Shown: positions 35,561-43,875, counted from the stretch's first letter. The stretch is DNA of 64,000 nt from Caldalkalibacillus mannanilyticus JCM 10596 (GCF_000615945.1 NZ_BAMO01000008.1:1-64000); one strand, 5' to 3'. Notes: generated from the letters alone by a model not told the origin. A program made the numbers and translations.

Positions 35561-36556
35561 ATGAATAGAATGAACAAGTTCAAAATAATAGGGATTCTAT
35601 GTATTATTTTCTTATTGTTAACGGCGTGTGCAACTAAGGAAACGGCAAGTGAGCCTGAGAAAATCACCGATTCCGTGGAAGAGGAAGTAAAGGATTACGG
35701 AGTTGTAGAAATTGAAAATAATGAACAAGTGTTGGTCTTCCATGAAGTGCCGCAAAGGGCGGTTTCATTAAATCAACATGTAACAGAGATTATGCTGGCA
35801 TTAGGCTTAGAGAAGCATATGGTAGGAACGGCATATTTGGATGACGAAATATTACCAATCTATCAGGAAGCCTATAGTAAAATACCTGTTTTAGCGGATA
35901 AATATCCTTCCCAAGAAGTATTGTTAGGAGTAGAACCTGATTTTGTCTATGCAGGATGGAAAAGTGCCTATCTTGAAGATAATGTAGGAACAGTTGAAGA
36001 ACTGGATAAATTTGGGGTGAAGGCATACCTACACCATTCGTCGACGAAAGTAGGGCCGACCCTAGACGATATTTTCTTAGATATACGTCATATCGCACGT
36101 ATTTTTGATGTCGTTGAACGTGGTGAAGAAGTCATTGGAGAGATGACCAGCCAAATAGAGCAAATCAAACAGAGAATCCCGCAGGATAAAGAAGCTCTGA
36201 AGGTGTTTGTATATGACAGTGGAAGTGAAAATGCAGCATTTACAGTAGGACAAAACTTTTTAAATGCGATCATTAATATGGCTGGTGCAACGAATATCTT
36301 TCATGATTTAGAGAAAAACTGGGCTGAGGTGAACTGGGAGGAAATTGTGAATCGAAACCCTGATGTGATCATTATTGTGGATTATGGCGACGTTTCAGCA
36401 GAAGAGAAAAAAGCCCAGCTTCTTAAGCATCAGGCTCTCAAAAATGTGACCGCTATTCAACAAGAAAAATTTGTAGTCCTGCCGTTATCAGCAGCGGCAG
36501 AAGGAGTACGTGTCCCACAGGCACTCGATATTCTAGTCAGTGGGTTGTATCCGTGA
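35561..36556 (+). CDS. BtuF/FecB-like ABC substrate-binding lipoprotein
   Basis: A 331-residue lipoprotein with lipobox LLLTAC (Cys 23). The mature part is a cobalamin/iron-chelate binding fold: PQRAVSLNQHVTEIMLALGL, then KIPVLADKYPSQEVLLGVEPDFV and a C-terminal lobe with NRNPDVIIIVDYG. It starts 14 bases after the methyltransferase, so it is under the same B12 riboswitch; cobalamin or a corrinoid is the likely ligand. No permease or ATPase gene adjoins it, so it must use partners encoded elsewhere. Confidence 0.85.
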   Translation: MNRMNKFKIIGILCIIFLLLTACATKETASEPEKITDSVEEEVKDYGVVEIENNEQVLVFHEVPQRAVSLNQHVTEIMLALGLEKHMVGTAYLDDEILPIYQEAYSKIPVLADKYPSQEVLLGVEPDFVYAGWKSAYLEDNVGTVEELDKFGVKAYLHHSSTKVGPTLDDIFLDIRHIARIFDVVERGEEVIGEMTSQIEQIKQRIPQDKEALKVFVYDSGSENAAFTVGQNFLNAIINMAGATNIFHDLEKNWAEVNWEEIVNRNPDVIIIVDYGDVSAEEKKAQLLKHQALKNVTAIQQEKFVVLPLSAAAEGVRVPQALDILVSGLYP

Positions 36557-36569
36557 TTGTTAATAGGGT

Positions 36570-36714
36570 TTGCAAGTATATTCTTGTCATGATATCATAA
36601 AAATAGAAATAAGGACGGTGAGCCACACCGTCCCAAGTACAACACTTGGATGGGATTACCTCCAAGACTAGTAGAAATAACCCGTTCCTTGGCGACTAAC
36701 CTGGGCGGGTTATT
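36570..36714 (+). ncRNA. Candidate antisense RNA (type I antitoxin)
   Basis: TTGCAA (36570-36575), a 17-base spacer and TATCAT (36593-36598) make a promoter reading rightward towards the 3' end of the micro-toxin gene. The RNA would start near 36605 and could stop at the hairpin AATAACCCG...CGGGTTATTTT (36676-36714). It would be complementary to the last codons and the 3' untranslated region of the toxin message. Inferred from arrangement only. Confidence 0.5.
36600..36633 (-). terminator. Terminator of the toxin transcript
   Basis: On the - strand GGACGGTGTGGCTCACCGTCC (perfect 8-bp stem, 36633-36613) is followed by TTATTTCTATTTTT. This would give a toxin message of roughly 235-240 bases. 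Confidence 0.7.
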
Positions 36715-36787
36715 TTCGTTTCAAATAAGTAAGAAGTGCCAAGAAGAACAAACCAAGCATAATCACTTCTGATAACGAAAATTGCAT
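36710..36787 (-). CDS. Holin-like type I toxin, 25 residues
   Basis: A very short gene encoding a single membrane helix with a basic end: MQFSLSEVIMLGLFF at the start and ALLTYLKRK at the end. This is the pattern of the Firmicute 'putative holin-like toxin' family, related in style to BsrG/TxpA-type toxins. GGAGGTGAT stands four to nine bases before the ATG, an ideal ribosome binding site, but it is paired in a hairpin (see separate entry). Downstream sequence contains the AGTCGCCAAGGAACGGG block that I associate with these toxin genes. Expression would depolarise the membrane; antisense RNA on the other strand is the likely antitoxin. Confidence 0.75.
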   Translation of the reverse strand: MQFSLSEVIMLGLFFLALLTYLKRK

Positions 36788-36794
36788 AAATATC

Positions 36795-36853
36795 ACCTCC
36801 AGATCGGAGGTTCTTTATCCCACCCAAGTTCAGTTGTACAAGGAATATTATAC
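36795..36853 (-). promoter_or_regulatory. Toxin promoter and SD-sequestering hairpin
   Basis: Read on the - strand, TGGTATAAT (extended -10, core at 36847-36852) is followed by the leader and then ACCTCC-GATCT-GGAGGT (36811 down to 36795), a perfect 6-bp stem whose 3' arm is the toxin's ribosome binding site. Such structures keep type I toxin messages untranslated until processed. No good -35 is visible, which the extended -10 may compensate. Confidence 0.65.
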
Positions 36854-36894
36854 CATGGTAGGCATTAGGGAAAAAGGAATAACACCGACTATCT

Positions 36895-37290
36895 TTAGGT
36901 GATTTTGATATGAAAAGTACGAGTGCGCGGTCCATCAAATTCACAGAAGTAGATGCCCTGCCAGGTTCCTAGTAGCAAGCGTCCATTATGGACGATAACA
37001 AATTGGGATGCTCCCACTGTGCTAGCCTTCAGATGCGCCGCCGTATTTCCTTCCATATGTCGATCAAGGTCATGATGCCATGGATAGACTTCGTCAAAGC
37101 GGCGAATCATGTCCTTTTTTACATCTGGGTCCGCATTTTCATTAATCGTAATTCCTGCGGTGGTATGTGGGCAATAGACAACCACAGCTCCTTCTTGGAT
37201 TCCATTTTCTAATACAAAGCTCTGCACCTGTTGGGTAATATCAATCATTTGGTCACGGTTATTAGTTTTTAGTGTGAGGGTTTTCAGCAT
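36895..37290 (-). CDS. YjbQ/UPF0047-family protein
   Basis: A 131-residue protein of the YjbQ family, with the conserved [18 protein letters not shown] near residue 40, [20 protein letters not shown] near 70, and the end [17 protein letters not shown]. Members bind metal and some can replace thiamine phosphate synthase weakly; the physiological role is not settled. Length is normal for the family. It stands alone on the - strand with GAAAGGAAGAAACCC before the ATG. Confidence 0.9.
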   Translation of the reverse strand: MLKTLTLKTNNRDQMIDITQQVQSFVLENGIQEGAVVVYCPHTTAGITINENADPDVKKDMIRRFDEVYPWHHDLDRHMEGNTAAHLKASTVGASQFVIVHNGRLLLGTWQGIYFCEFDGPRTRTFHIKIT

Positions 37291-37398
37291 GGGTTTCTTC
37301 CTTTCGTTCTAAGTATGTATAGATTATCATACCATCGATAAGCGCTTGCATACTAATCTGCACGGACTATCTGTCAAGTGACGAAAAATGTTCTTTTT

Positions 37399-37450
37399 TG
37401 AAAGCGTTATGAAAAAATGTATTGACTTCATTTCGCATTGTACATATAAT
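37399..37450 (+). promoter_or_regulatory. cre-like site and promoter of glpP
   Basis: TGAAAGCGTTATGA (37399-37412) matches the cre consensus at 13 of 14 positions. TTGACT (37422-37427), 17 bases and TATAAT (37445-37450) form the promoter. CcpA bound there would sit just upstream of the -35. Confidence 0.6.
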
Positions 37451-37504
37451 CAATTCTATACTTATTATGGACTTGTTTAGATCAGCATTGGTGGGTAAGA
37501 TACG

Positions 37505-38089
37505 ATGACGAACAACGAAAGAATACTAAACGAATTAAAAGAGCAACGTATGATAGCTGCCATTAAAGATCCAAAAAGTCTTGATAAATTTCTAGAATCT
37601 AATCTAAAGGTTTCCTTTCTATTAACAGGAAACATTAATGTTATGAAAAGCTATGTTTCTCACTTGCAGAAGCATGACCGGATCGTGTTTCTTCACTTAG
37701 AAAAAATAAGAGGAATTAGCAGCGATCGAGAGGGTCTGAAGTTTATCTCTAATTATGTGAAGCCTGATGGCATTATTAGCACCAAGGCGAATATTATAAA
37801 ACTAGCAAAAATTCTCGGAATCGTGACGATCCAACGCCTTTTTCTCATTGATACAGAAGCCGTAGAAAAAGGAATGATCGAAATTAATGAGAATAAGCCA
37901 GATATTATTGAAGTGTTACCAGCTTTGGCTCTTGTTCCTCCTGTCATGGAGAGCATTAGAGAGCAAACCAATACTCCCATTATTACGGGAGGCTTGTTAT
38001 CGAATAAGGAGCAAATGCTACAGGCACTAGAAAACGGTGCGATGTGTGTTTCTACTGGTAATAGTAAGCTTTGGAATATTCGGTTCTAA
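37505..38089 (+). CDS. glpP: Glycerol-3-phosphate-responsive antiterminator GlpP
   Basis: A 194-residue cytoplasmic protein with the GlpP TIM-barrel-like fold: AAIKDPKSLDKFLES, FLLTGNINVMKSYV, FLHLEKIRGISSDREGLKFI and IEVLPALALVPPVMESI are all typical. GlpP with glycerol 3-phosphate binds leader RNA of glp genes and prevents early termination. In B. subtilis glpP precedes glpFK; here those genes do not follow, so its targets are elsewhere, perhaps including the nearby phosphodiesterase. The start is ATG 37505. Confidence 0.9.
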   Translation: MTNNERILNELKEQRMIAAIKDPKSLDKFLESNLKVSFLLTGNINVMKSYVSHLQKHDRIVFLHLEKIRGISSDREGLKFISNYVKPDGIISTKANIIKLAKILGIVTIQRLFLIDTEAVEKGMIEINENKPDIIEVLPALALVPPVMESIREQTNTPIITGGLLSNKEQMLQALENGAMCVSTGNSKLWNIRF

Positions 38090-38116
38090 ATCACAAGTAA
38101 ATAACTATGGAAATCG

Positions 38117-38172
38117 AGATCCGCAATTAGTACCCCTGAAAACAACAGGGGTAGCTAGTTGTGGATCTTTTT
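38117..38172 (+). terminator. Terminator after glpP
   Basis: A long stem pairs AGATCCGCAATTAG with CTAGTTGTGGATCT, with an inner CCCCTG/CAGGGG stem, followed by TTTTT. GlpP-controlled leaders also use inverted repeats before T runs, so it could be a regulated terminator for the next genes. Confidence 0.75.
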
Positions 38173-38206
38173 CATTATATATAGACAAGGAAAAGGGGGT
38201 GTTACC

Positions 38207-38701
38207 ATGGCGTATCTGGGATATTTTTATGATGTAGAACTATACTTCAAAATCATTTTAAGTGCGGGCTTGGGGTTTTTGCTAGGTTTAGACCGCACGA
38301 CAAAGAATAAGCCGGCTGGGATGAAAACCTACACGTATGTGTGTGTCGCTTGCACCTTGATCACCATTATCTCGATTGAGAGTGTTACTGCTTTTAGCGG
38401 GAGTACCAATAAAACGGTGATGGACCCCATGCGTCTAGCTGCACAAGTGGTATCTGGGCTAGGGTTCTTAGGAGCAGGTGTAATCTTAAAAGACGGTTTG
38501 CGAGTCAAAGGCTTAACCTCTGCCGCCATCATCTTTTTTTGTGGAGGTGTGGGCATTGGTATAGGGGCTGGATTCTACGGTATTGTTATTTTTTCCGTTG
38601 TAATGACCTATCTCTTTTCTGTAGTAGGCAACTTCTTCTGGAAAAAAAGCAATCAAAGGTTGAAAAAAGCTGTTTCTACTGAAAATACGCTGACGTTGTA
38701 A
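38207..38701 (+). CDS. MgtC/SapB-family membrane protein
   Basis: A 164-residue protein with about four to five membrane helices. AGLGFLLGLDRTTKNKPAGM near residue 20 and VVSGLGFLGAGVILKDGLRV near 85 are the conserved MgtC segments. MgtC proteins help growth at low magnesium and inhibit F-type ATP synthase in some species. The C-terminal soluble domain of full MgtC is missing, as in the SapB subgroup. ATG 38207 follows AAAAGGGGG. Confidence 0.88.
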   Translation: MAYLGYFYDVELYFKIILSAGLGFLLGLDRTTKNKPAGMKTYTYVCVACTLITIISIESVTAFSGSTNKTVMDPMRLAAQVVSGLGFLGAGVILKDGLRVKGLTSAAIIFFCGGVGIGIGAGFYGIVIFSVVMTYLFSVVGNFFWKKSNQRLKKAVSTENTLTL

Positions 38702-38764
38702 GAAATCATAGTCAACGAGATGAAGAAAGAGATAGAGCAGAAAAACAAATAAAGGATGGAGCAT

Positions 38765-39499
38765 ATGATACTAATTGGTCATAGAGGAGCTGCCATATGC
38801 GCTCCTGAAAACACATTACGATCTTTTGAAATGGCAATAGAAATGGGATGTAAAGGAATTGAGCTTGACGTGCAAATGACGAAAGATGGAGAATTTGTCG
38901 TGATTCATGACTACAGCGTGGATCGAACCACTAATGGGAGTGGCTATGTAAGTGAGCTGACCTATAAGGAGATAAGACAACTAGACGCTGGTTCATGGTT
39001 TGGTTTAGAATTTGCAGGTCAAAAAATCCCGTCTTTAGAAGAGGTTCTGACTATCATGCCACCCGATGCGTTGGTCAATATTGAATTGAAAAAAGAGCTG
39101 CATGAAGAAAATCATATGGAGGAGAAGCTAGTTCACCTCTTGAGGAGAAGCAATGCCATAGAAAACGTTGTGGTTTCTTCATTTGATCACATGTCCATAA
39201 AAAAAGTGAAGGAGATCGATCCAGAGGTGAAAACGGGATTGCTTCTCTATTCAAACCTCATCGATGTTTTTGCCTATCTGGAACAGAATCAATTAGAGGT
39301 GTATAGCATCCATCAAACGGAGGAATTCATTACCAACAAGTTTGTTCAGGAAGCACACAACAAGGGCTACAAAGTGTATGCCTATACAGTCAATGCAGCT
39401 CGAGCATTTAAAAAATGCATAGATGTGAATGTTGATGGGGTTATTACAGATGATCCACATATTGCCCAGCGTTTTGGGCAGAAAGCCTCATTAAAGTAA
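38765..39499 (+). CDS. Glycerophosphodiester phosphodiesterase
   Basis: A 244-residue cytoplasmic phosphodiesterase of the GDPD family (UgpQ/YhdW-like). The catalytic motifs are IGHRGAAICAPENTL, with the first active-site His and metal-binding Glu, IELDVQMTKDG with Glu-Asp, and VVIHDYSVDRTTNG with the second His. It splits glycerophosphodiesters into an alcohol and glycerol 3-phosphate. No signal peptide is present, so it works inside the cell, on substrates perhaps imported by the ugp-type transporter at 51654. ATG 38765 is preferred over 38756 because AAAGGATGG lies at proper distance. Confidence 0.9.
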   Translation: MILIGHRGAAICAPENTLRSFEMAIEMGCKGIELDVQMTKDGEFVVIHDYSVDRTTNGSGYVSELTYKEIRQLDAGSWFGLEFAGQKIPSLEEVLTIMPPDALVNIELKKELHEENHMEEKLVHLLRRSNAIENVVVSSFDHMSIKKVKEIDPEVKTGLLLYSNLIDVFAYLEQNQLEVYSIHQTEEFITNKFVQEAHNKGYKVYAYTVNAARAFKKCIDVNVDGVITDDPHIAQRFGQKASLK

Positions 39500-39541
39500 T
39501 ATATACAAAAATAAAATATACATTTTTGGGGGTTGAATCAA

Positions 39542-41107
39542 TTGAATAAGTTATTTAAAGGACCAAAAGTTGATTTATCATTGTTCTTAACATCGTTTGG
39601 AATTACCTTGTTTTTGGCTGTATATATGGTGTTAAACCCAGAGGAAAGCTATAACAAGCTTATTTCTATTTTTAATTATATGACGCAGGAGCTAGGCTTT
39701 ACTTATCTTTGGTTTACCTTTGGTGCCTTGGTCTTAGCACTGTACTTAGGATTTGGAAAGTATTCAACGATGAAGATGGGCTCTCAGACAGATACACCAG
39801 ATTTCTCTACCTTTTCATGGATTGGCATGATCTTCACTGCTAGTACAGGCTCTAGTTTACTCTACTGGGGGATGATTGAATGGGTTTATTACATGCAGGC
39901 TCCTCCTTTTGGCGCTGAAGTTGGCTCATGGCAGGCGGCAGAATATGCTTCTGCTTATGGGATGTATCACTGGGGATTTTCGGGTTGGGCATTATATGCT
40001 ATTATTGCGATCCCGATCGCTTATGTATATCATGTGCAAAAAAAATCAGTTCTGCGAATCTCAGAAGCTACGCGTGGTGTCTTAGGAGACCGTGTCGATG
40101 GGTGGTTAGGTAGATTTATAGACTTAGTCTTTGTCTTTGGTTTGATTGGTGGAGTCGCCACTTCAATGGGCTTAGGTACACCTATGCTCACAGCAGGAAT
40201 CTCAAAACTACTCAACATCCCTCACACTCAGCAGCTAGAGATTATCATTATTACAGGTTGGACACTGACCATCGGTTTCTGTTTATATTTTGGCTTGAAA
40301 AAAGGGATTAAACTACTATCTGACTTAAATATTTATCTTGCTTTCTTTGTAATCGGTTTCATTCTATTAGCTGGTCCAACTATTTTTATTATCAATCAGA
40401 GTACGAGTGCCATTGGTCTATTAATGCAGGATTACATCCGTATGAGCTTCTGGACGGATGCTGTTGGCGGCTCTAATCATCCACAGGATTGGACCATCTT
40501 TTACTGGGCTTGGTGGGTGGTCTATGCACCTGCCATGGGCTTGTATCTAGCTAAGATTTCGAAAGGGAGAACGATACGACAAATTGTCTTAGGCTCTGTG
40601 TTATGGGGAACAATTGGATCGTGGGTTTTCTATGCCGTATTAGGAAATTATGCTATGGACTTGCATCTTACGGAGAAACTCAACATCATGCACATTTTCA
40701 GTGAGAGAGGGGCAGAATGGGCGATTACAGAAGGGATTGCCGCAGCACCACTAGGTACACTTTTGCTATTCTCCTTTGTTGTCCTCGCCTTTATTTCTAT
40801 GGTGACAGGACAAACAACCATTGCCTTCACGCTAGCCTCTGTGACATCTAAGAACCTAAAGGATGATGAAGAACCAGCAAGATGGAACTCCTTGTTTTGG
40901 GCTTTGTTATTGGGAGGAATCTCGGTTTCCCTTCTCCTTATGCAAGCGTTAAAGCCATTACAAACGGTTTCTATTGTCACAGCCTTTCCATTAATGGGGG
41001 TCTTAGCATTGATTGTTCTTGCTTTCTTTAAGAACATAGAACAAGATTCTATAACGAAAAGGAAGGAGGAACAAAAGGACAGGATCACAAAAGAGAAGGT
41101 ATCTTAA
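39542..41107 (+). CDS. BCCT-family betaine/carnitine/choline transporter
   Basis: A 521-residue transporter with 12 predicted helices. The family signature WTIFYWAWWVVYAPAMGLYL appears near residue 320, and GGVATSMGLGTPMLTAGISK near 205 corresponds to the glycine-rich segment of helix 3. FGLKKGIKLLSDLNIYLA is also typical. BCCT proteins import trimethylammonium compounds with sodium or protons, or exchange them. The substrate cannot be told. The start is TTG 39542 with GGGGG nine bases upstream. There is no neighbouring carnitine or betaine gene. Confidence 0.88.
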   Translation: MNKLFKGPKVDLSLFLTSFGITLFLAVYMVLNPEESYNKLISIFNYMTQELGFTYLWFTFGALVLALYLGFGKYSTMKMGSQTDTPDFSTFSWIGMIFTASTGSSLLYWGMIEWVYYMQAPPFGAEVGSWQAAEYASAYGMYHWGFSGWALYAIIAIPIAYVYHVQKKSVLRISEATRGVLGDRVDGWLGRFIDLVFVFGLIGGVATSMGLGTPMLTAGISKLLNIPHTQQLEIIIITGWTLTIGFCLYFGLKKGIKLLSDLNIYLAFFVIGFILLAGPTIFIINQSTSAIGLLMQDYIRMSFWTDAVGGSNHPQDWTIFYWAWWVVYAPAMGLYLAKISKGRTIRQIVLGSVLWGTIGSWVFYAVLGNYAMDLHLTEKLNIMHIFSERGAEWAITEGIAAAPLGTLLLFSFVVLAFISMVTGQTTIAFTLASVTSKNLKDDEEPARWNSLFWALLLGGISVSLLLMQALKPLQTVSIVTAFPLMGVLALIVLAFFKNIEQDSITKRKEEQKDRITKEKVS

Positions 41108-41115
41108 TCTAGAAA

Positions 41116-41436
41116 TTGACAATGAATGTGAAATGTCATATAGTATTACAAATTAATAAGAAAACATAAATTGAAACAATGATGAGGAATAGTAAAGTCA
41201 TACTTAGTCTTTTACAGAGAGGGAGCCATAGGTGCAAGGTTTCTAAGGACGATGACTTGAACCCACCTCTGAGTTCTGTATCGAAAGATAGCAGCGGATC
41301 GAATCCGTTATCATGGAAAGAGAATAAAGCAGTGCTATCAGGCGGAGTAAAAACTCTATCTGATGGAAGTCTACTTTATTAATGTAGGGTGGTACCGCCA
41401 AAGCCTTGGTCCCTTTGTGGATGAAGGCTTTTTTCT
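41116..41436 (+). ncRNA. Proline-type T-box leader with promoter and terminator
   Basis: TTGACA (41116-41121), 17 bases and TATAGT (41139-41144) start the leader. Stem I runs from about 41210 (ACAGAGAGGG) to 41274 (CCTCTGAGT), with GGGAGCCATAGGTGCAAG in its distal part and GAACCCACC holding a proline specifier (CCC or CCA). The T-box proper is AGGGTGGTACCGCC (41386-41399), which pairs with uncharged tRNA. The terminator AAGCCTT...AAGGCTTTTTT (41401-41432) follows. Uncharged tRNA-Pro should allow readthrough into the synthetase gene. Confidence 0.88.
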
Positions 41437-41484
41437 GTTCATATTTTGTTTTACGAGTGTGACAATCAAATGGAGGTGTAGCAA

Positions 41485-42915
41485 ATGACAAAAGAATTTG
41501 TTCAAGAAATAACGGATATGAATGAGGATTTTGCTAGGTGGTATACCGATGTAGTTACCAAAGCGGAACTCATTGATTATTCCAGTGTGCGTGGCTCCAT
41601 GATTTTTCGACCCTATGGCTATGCTTTATGGGAAATGATCAAGAACGAATTGGATCAACGATTTAAAGAAACAGGACATGAAAACGTATATATGCCTTTA
41701 TTTATTCCTGAAAGTTTGCTCCAGAAAGAAAAAGACCATATCGAAGGATTTGCTCCAGAAGTAGCATGGATCACTCATGGTGGATCAGAGGAGTTAACGG
41801 AACGCTTATGTGTACGCCCCACATCTGAAGTTCTTTTTTGCGATCATTATAAAAATATCATTCATTCCTATAGGGATTTGCCCAAACTATATAATCAATG
41901 GGTCAGTGTGGTTCGCTGGGAAAAAACAACCCGTCCTTTCCTGCGTAACATGGAATTTCTATGGCAAGAAGGGCATACCTGTCATGAAACGTCAGAGGAA
42001 GCACAGGAAGAAACGCTCCAAATGCTTGACATATACACTGAATTCTGTGAACATATCTTAGCCATCCCTGTTATAAAAGGAGTAAAAACAGAAAAAGAAA
42101 AATTTGCTGGAGCAACCTTCACTTATACAATTGAAAGCCTGATGCATGATGGAAAGGCATTGCAAAGCGGTACGTCGCATTATTTAGGAGATGGATTTGC
42201 CAAAGCTTTTGGAATTCAATTCACAAATCGAGAAGGGCGGCTCCAATATGTTCATCAGACATCTTGGGGACTGAGCAACCGAGTGATTGGAGCTTTAATT
42301 ATGGTCCACGGAGATAACCGCGGATTGGTTCTTCCTCCGAAAGCGGCTCCTATTCAACTTATGATTGTTCCTATTGCTCAACATAAAGAAGGGGTTTTAG
42401 AACATGCCTATGCTTTAAAACATAAGCTTTCCACGATTGTACGTGTGGATATTGATGCTTCAGATAAAAAGCCGGGTTGGAAGTTTAACGAGTATGAGAT
42501 GAAGGGGATTCCTATACGTTTAGAGGTCGGTCCAAAAGACATAGAGAGGCAGCAAGTCGTTCTAGTCAGAAGAGATACTGGGGATAAAATAGTGGTCCCT
42601 GTTGCAGAGCTTGAAACAAAAATAACAGAACTGCTGGAAGAGATTCAGAATCATTTATACCTCAAGGCGAAGCAGCATCGTGAAACAAAGACATCTGTAG
42701 CTGTTACGTTCAAGGAGTTCCAAGATCTACTTGAAAACAAAGCAGGATTTATTAAGGCGATGTGGTGTGGAGAGGATGCCTGTGAAGAAAAAATAAAGCA
42801 AGAAACGGGCGCGACTTCCAGATGTATCCCTTTTGAGCAGGAAGATCTGTCTGAGAAATGTGTTTGCTGTCAGAATAAAGCGAACCATATGGTGTATTGG
42901 GCAAGAGCGTATTAA
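41485..42915 (+). CDS. proS: Prolyl-tRNA synthetase, archaeal/eukaryotic-like (short) type
   Basis: A 476-residue class II synthetase without the bacterial-type insertion domain and with the extra C-terminal zinc-type domain of the archaeal/eukaryotic-like form. Motif 2 is [21 protein letters not shown] near residues 150-170; [21 protein letters not shown] near 268 is motif 3. The late Cys residues ([10 protein letters not shown]...[10 protein letters not shown]) form the C-terminal metal site. It attaches proline to tRNA-Pro. Control by a proline T-box indicates use when tRNA-Pro is uncharged; many Bacillales also carry a standard long ProRS elsewhere. The ATG follows GGAGGTG. Confidence 0.92.
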   Translation: MTKEFVQEITDMNEDFARWYTDVVTKAELIDYSSVRGSMIFRPYGYALWEMIKNELDQRFKETGHENVYMPLFIPESLLQKEKDHIEGFAPEVAWITHGGSEELTERLCVRPTSEVLFCDHYKNIIHSYRDLPKLYNQWVSVVRWEKTTRPFLRNMEFLWQEGHTCHETSEEAQEETLQMLDIYTEFCEHILAIPVIKGVKTEKEKFAGATFTYTIESLMHDGKALQSGTSHYLGDGFAKAFGIQFTNREGRLQYVHQTSWGLSNRVIGALIMVHGDNRGLVLPPKAAPIQLMIVPIAQHKEGVLEHAYALKHKLSTIVRVDIDASDKKPGWKFNEYEMKGIPIRLEVGPKDIERQQVVLVRRDTGDKIVVPVAELETKITELLEEIQNHLYLKAKQHRETKTSVAVTFKEFQDLLENKAGFIKAMWCGEDACEEKIKQETGATSRCIPFEQEDLSEKCVCCQNKANHMVYWARAY

Positions 42916-42934
42916 TTATAGAAGTAAAAAAGAA

Positions 42935-42970
42935 GTGTCAGATGAAGAGGTTCCTCTTTTCATCTGGCAC
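42935..42970 (+). terminator. Hairpin after proS
   Basis: GTGTCAGATGAAGAGG pairs with CCTCTTTTCATCTGGCAC, one of the longest stems in the window. It has no clear T run, so it may protect the 3' end or stop transcription inefficiently. Confidence 0.55.
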
Positions 42971-43058
42971 ATATGTCATTCCTTTGTTAGCACAATATCA
43001 TATTTCGTGAAGAGCTTTGTAGTATAATTGAATGGTATTGTGAAAAGGGAGGCTTACG

Positions 43059-43814
43059 ATGATCATAAAAGAATCACCCCTATCTAGAACAAAAACGAGA
43101 ACAAAAAAGCTAGTGATACTGATCAGTCTTATGCTTGTTTTCTTAATGGGTAGTGGTTACGTGCTATTTGAAGTTTCCAAATCGAGAAGCTTTCAATTTT
43201 TTGGCGGATTAATAGGGAAGGTAGAAACCACAGAAAAGGTTGTCGCCTTAACCTTCGATGACGGTCCTGGTCCATACACAGAGGAGATCCTTCATATTCT
43301 ACAGGAAGCAAATACGAAAGCTACGTTCTTTCTAACGGGCTTAGAAATTGAACAAAATAGAGAAGCGGCAGAAGCCATTGTTCAAGCTGGTCACGAGATA
43401 GGGAACCATTCTTACTCCCATCAGCGCATGGTCTTAAAATCACCTGCCTTTATTAAAGAAGAAATAGAAAAGACAGATGAATTGATACGTGAAGTGGGTT
43501 ACGAAGGAGAGATTCATTTTCGCCCGCCTTATGGCAAAAGGTTATTGCTTCTGCCCTACTATTTAAAACAGACTGAACGTAAAACAATTTTGTGGAACAT
43601 CGAACCAGAAACGTATCCAGAGATTGCGGTAGATTCTGGTAAGATTGTCGATCATGTGGTTGAAAATATTGAGCCAGGCTCTATTATTTTATTGCATGTC
43701 ATGTACGAAAGTCGGAAGCCGAGCCTTGATTCCGTAAGAGAAATTATTCGCAAGTTAGAAGAGCCAGGCTATACATTTGTTACTGTTTCTGAACTATTGG
43801 AATTTGAGAAATAA
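43059..43814 (+). CDS. Membrane-anchored polysaccharide deacetylase
   Basis: A 251-residue enzyme with an N-terminal anchor helix (KLVILISLMLVFLMGSGYVL) and a NodB-fold domain. The five NodB motifs are visible: LTFDDGPGPYT with the metal/base Asp pair, HSYSHQ with the zinc His residues, RPPYGKR, a Trp-containing WNIEPE, and SIILLHV. It is expected to remove acetyl or related groups from cell-wall or capsular glycans outside the membrane. It stands alone with AAAAGGGAGG before the ATG. Confidence 0.88.
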   Translation: MIIKESPLSRTKTRTKKLVILISLMLVFLMGSGYVLFEVSKSRSFQFFGGLIGKVETTEKVVALTFDDGPGPYTEEILHILQEANTKATFFLTGLEIEQNREAAEAIVQAGHEIGNHSYSHQRMVLKSPAFIKEEIEKTDELIREVGYEGEIHFRPPYGKRLLLLPYYLKQTERKTILWNIEPETYPEIAVDSGKIVDHVVENIEPGSIILLHVMYESRKPSLDSVREIIRKLEEPGYTFVTVSELLEFEK

Positions 43815-43821
43815 ATTCAAC

Positions 43822-43870
43822 TTGACTTCACTCTCCTGTTGTAACTATAATAGTTACAACAGGAGAGTGA
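43822..43870. promoter_or_regulatory. 43-bp perfect palindrome over promoter and RBS of the Rrf2 gene
   Basis: Bases 43828-43848 are exactly complementary in reverse to 43850-43870, around the central A at 43849. The inner part (43839-43859, arms TTGTAACTAT and ATAGTTACAA) is the likely Rrf2 operator and contains the -10 TATAAT (43846-43851); TTGACT at 43822-43827 is the -35 with an 18-base spacer. The right arm includes AGGAGAG, the ribosome binding site. Transcripts reading through from upstream would fold into a very strong hairpin hiding that site. Confidence 0.8.
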
Positions 43871-43875
43871 ACCCT

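Noticed and set aside
37335-37352. AAGCGCTT region before YjbQ as a cre site
   Set aside because: Several conserved cre positions do not match, and the gene has no obvious carbon-control context.
42935-42970. Long hairpin after proS as a riboswitch
   Set aside because: It lies after the gene, has no conserved aptamer blocks, and is better explained as a 3' end structure.
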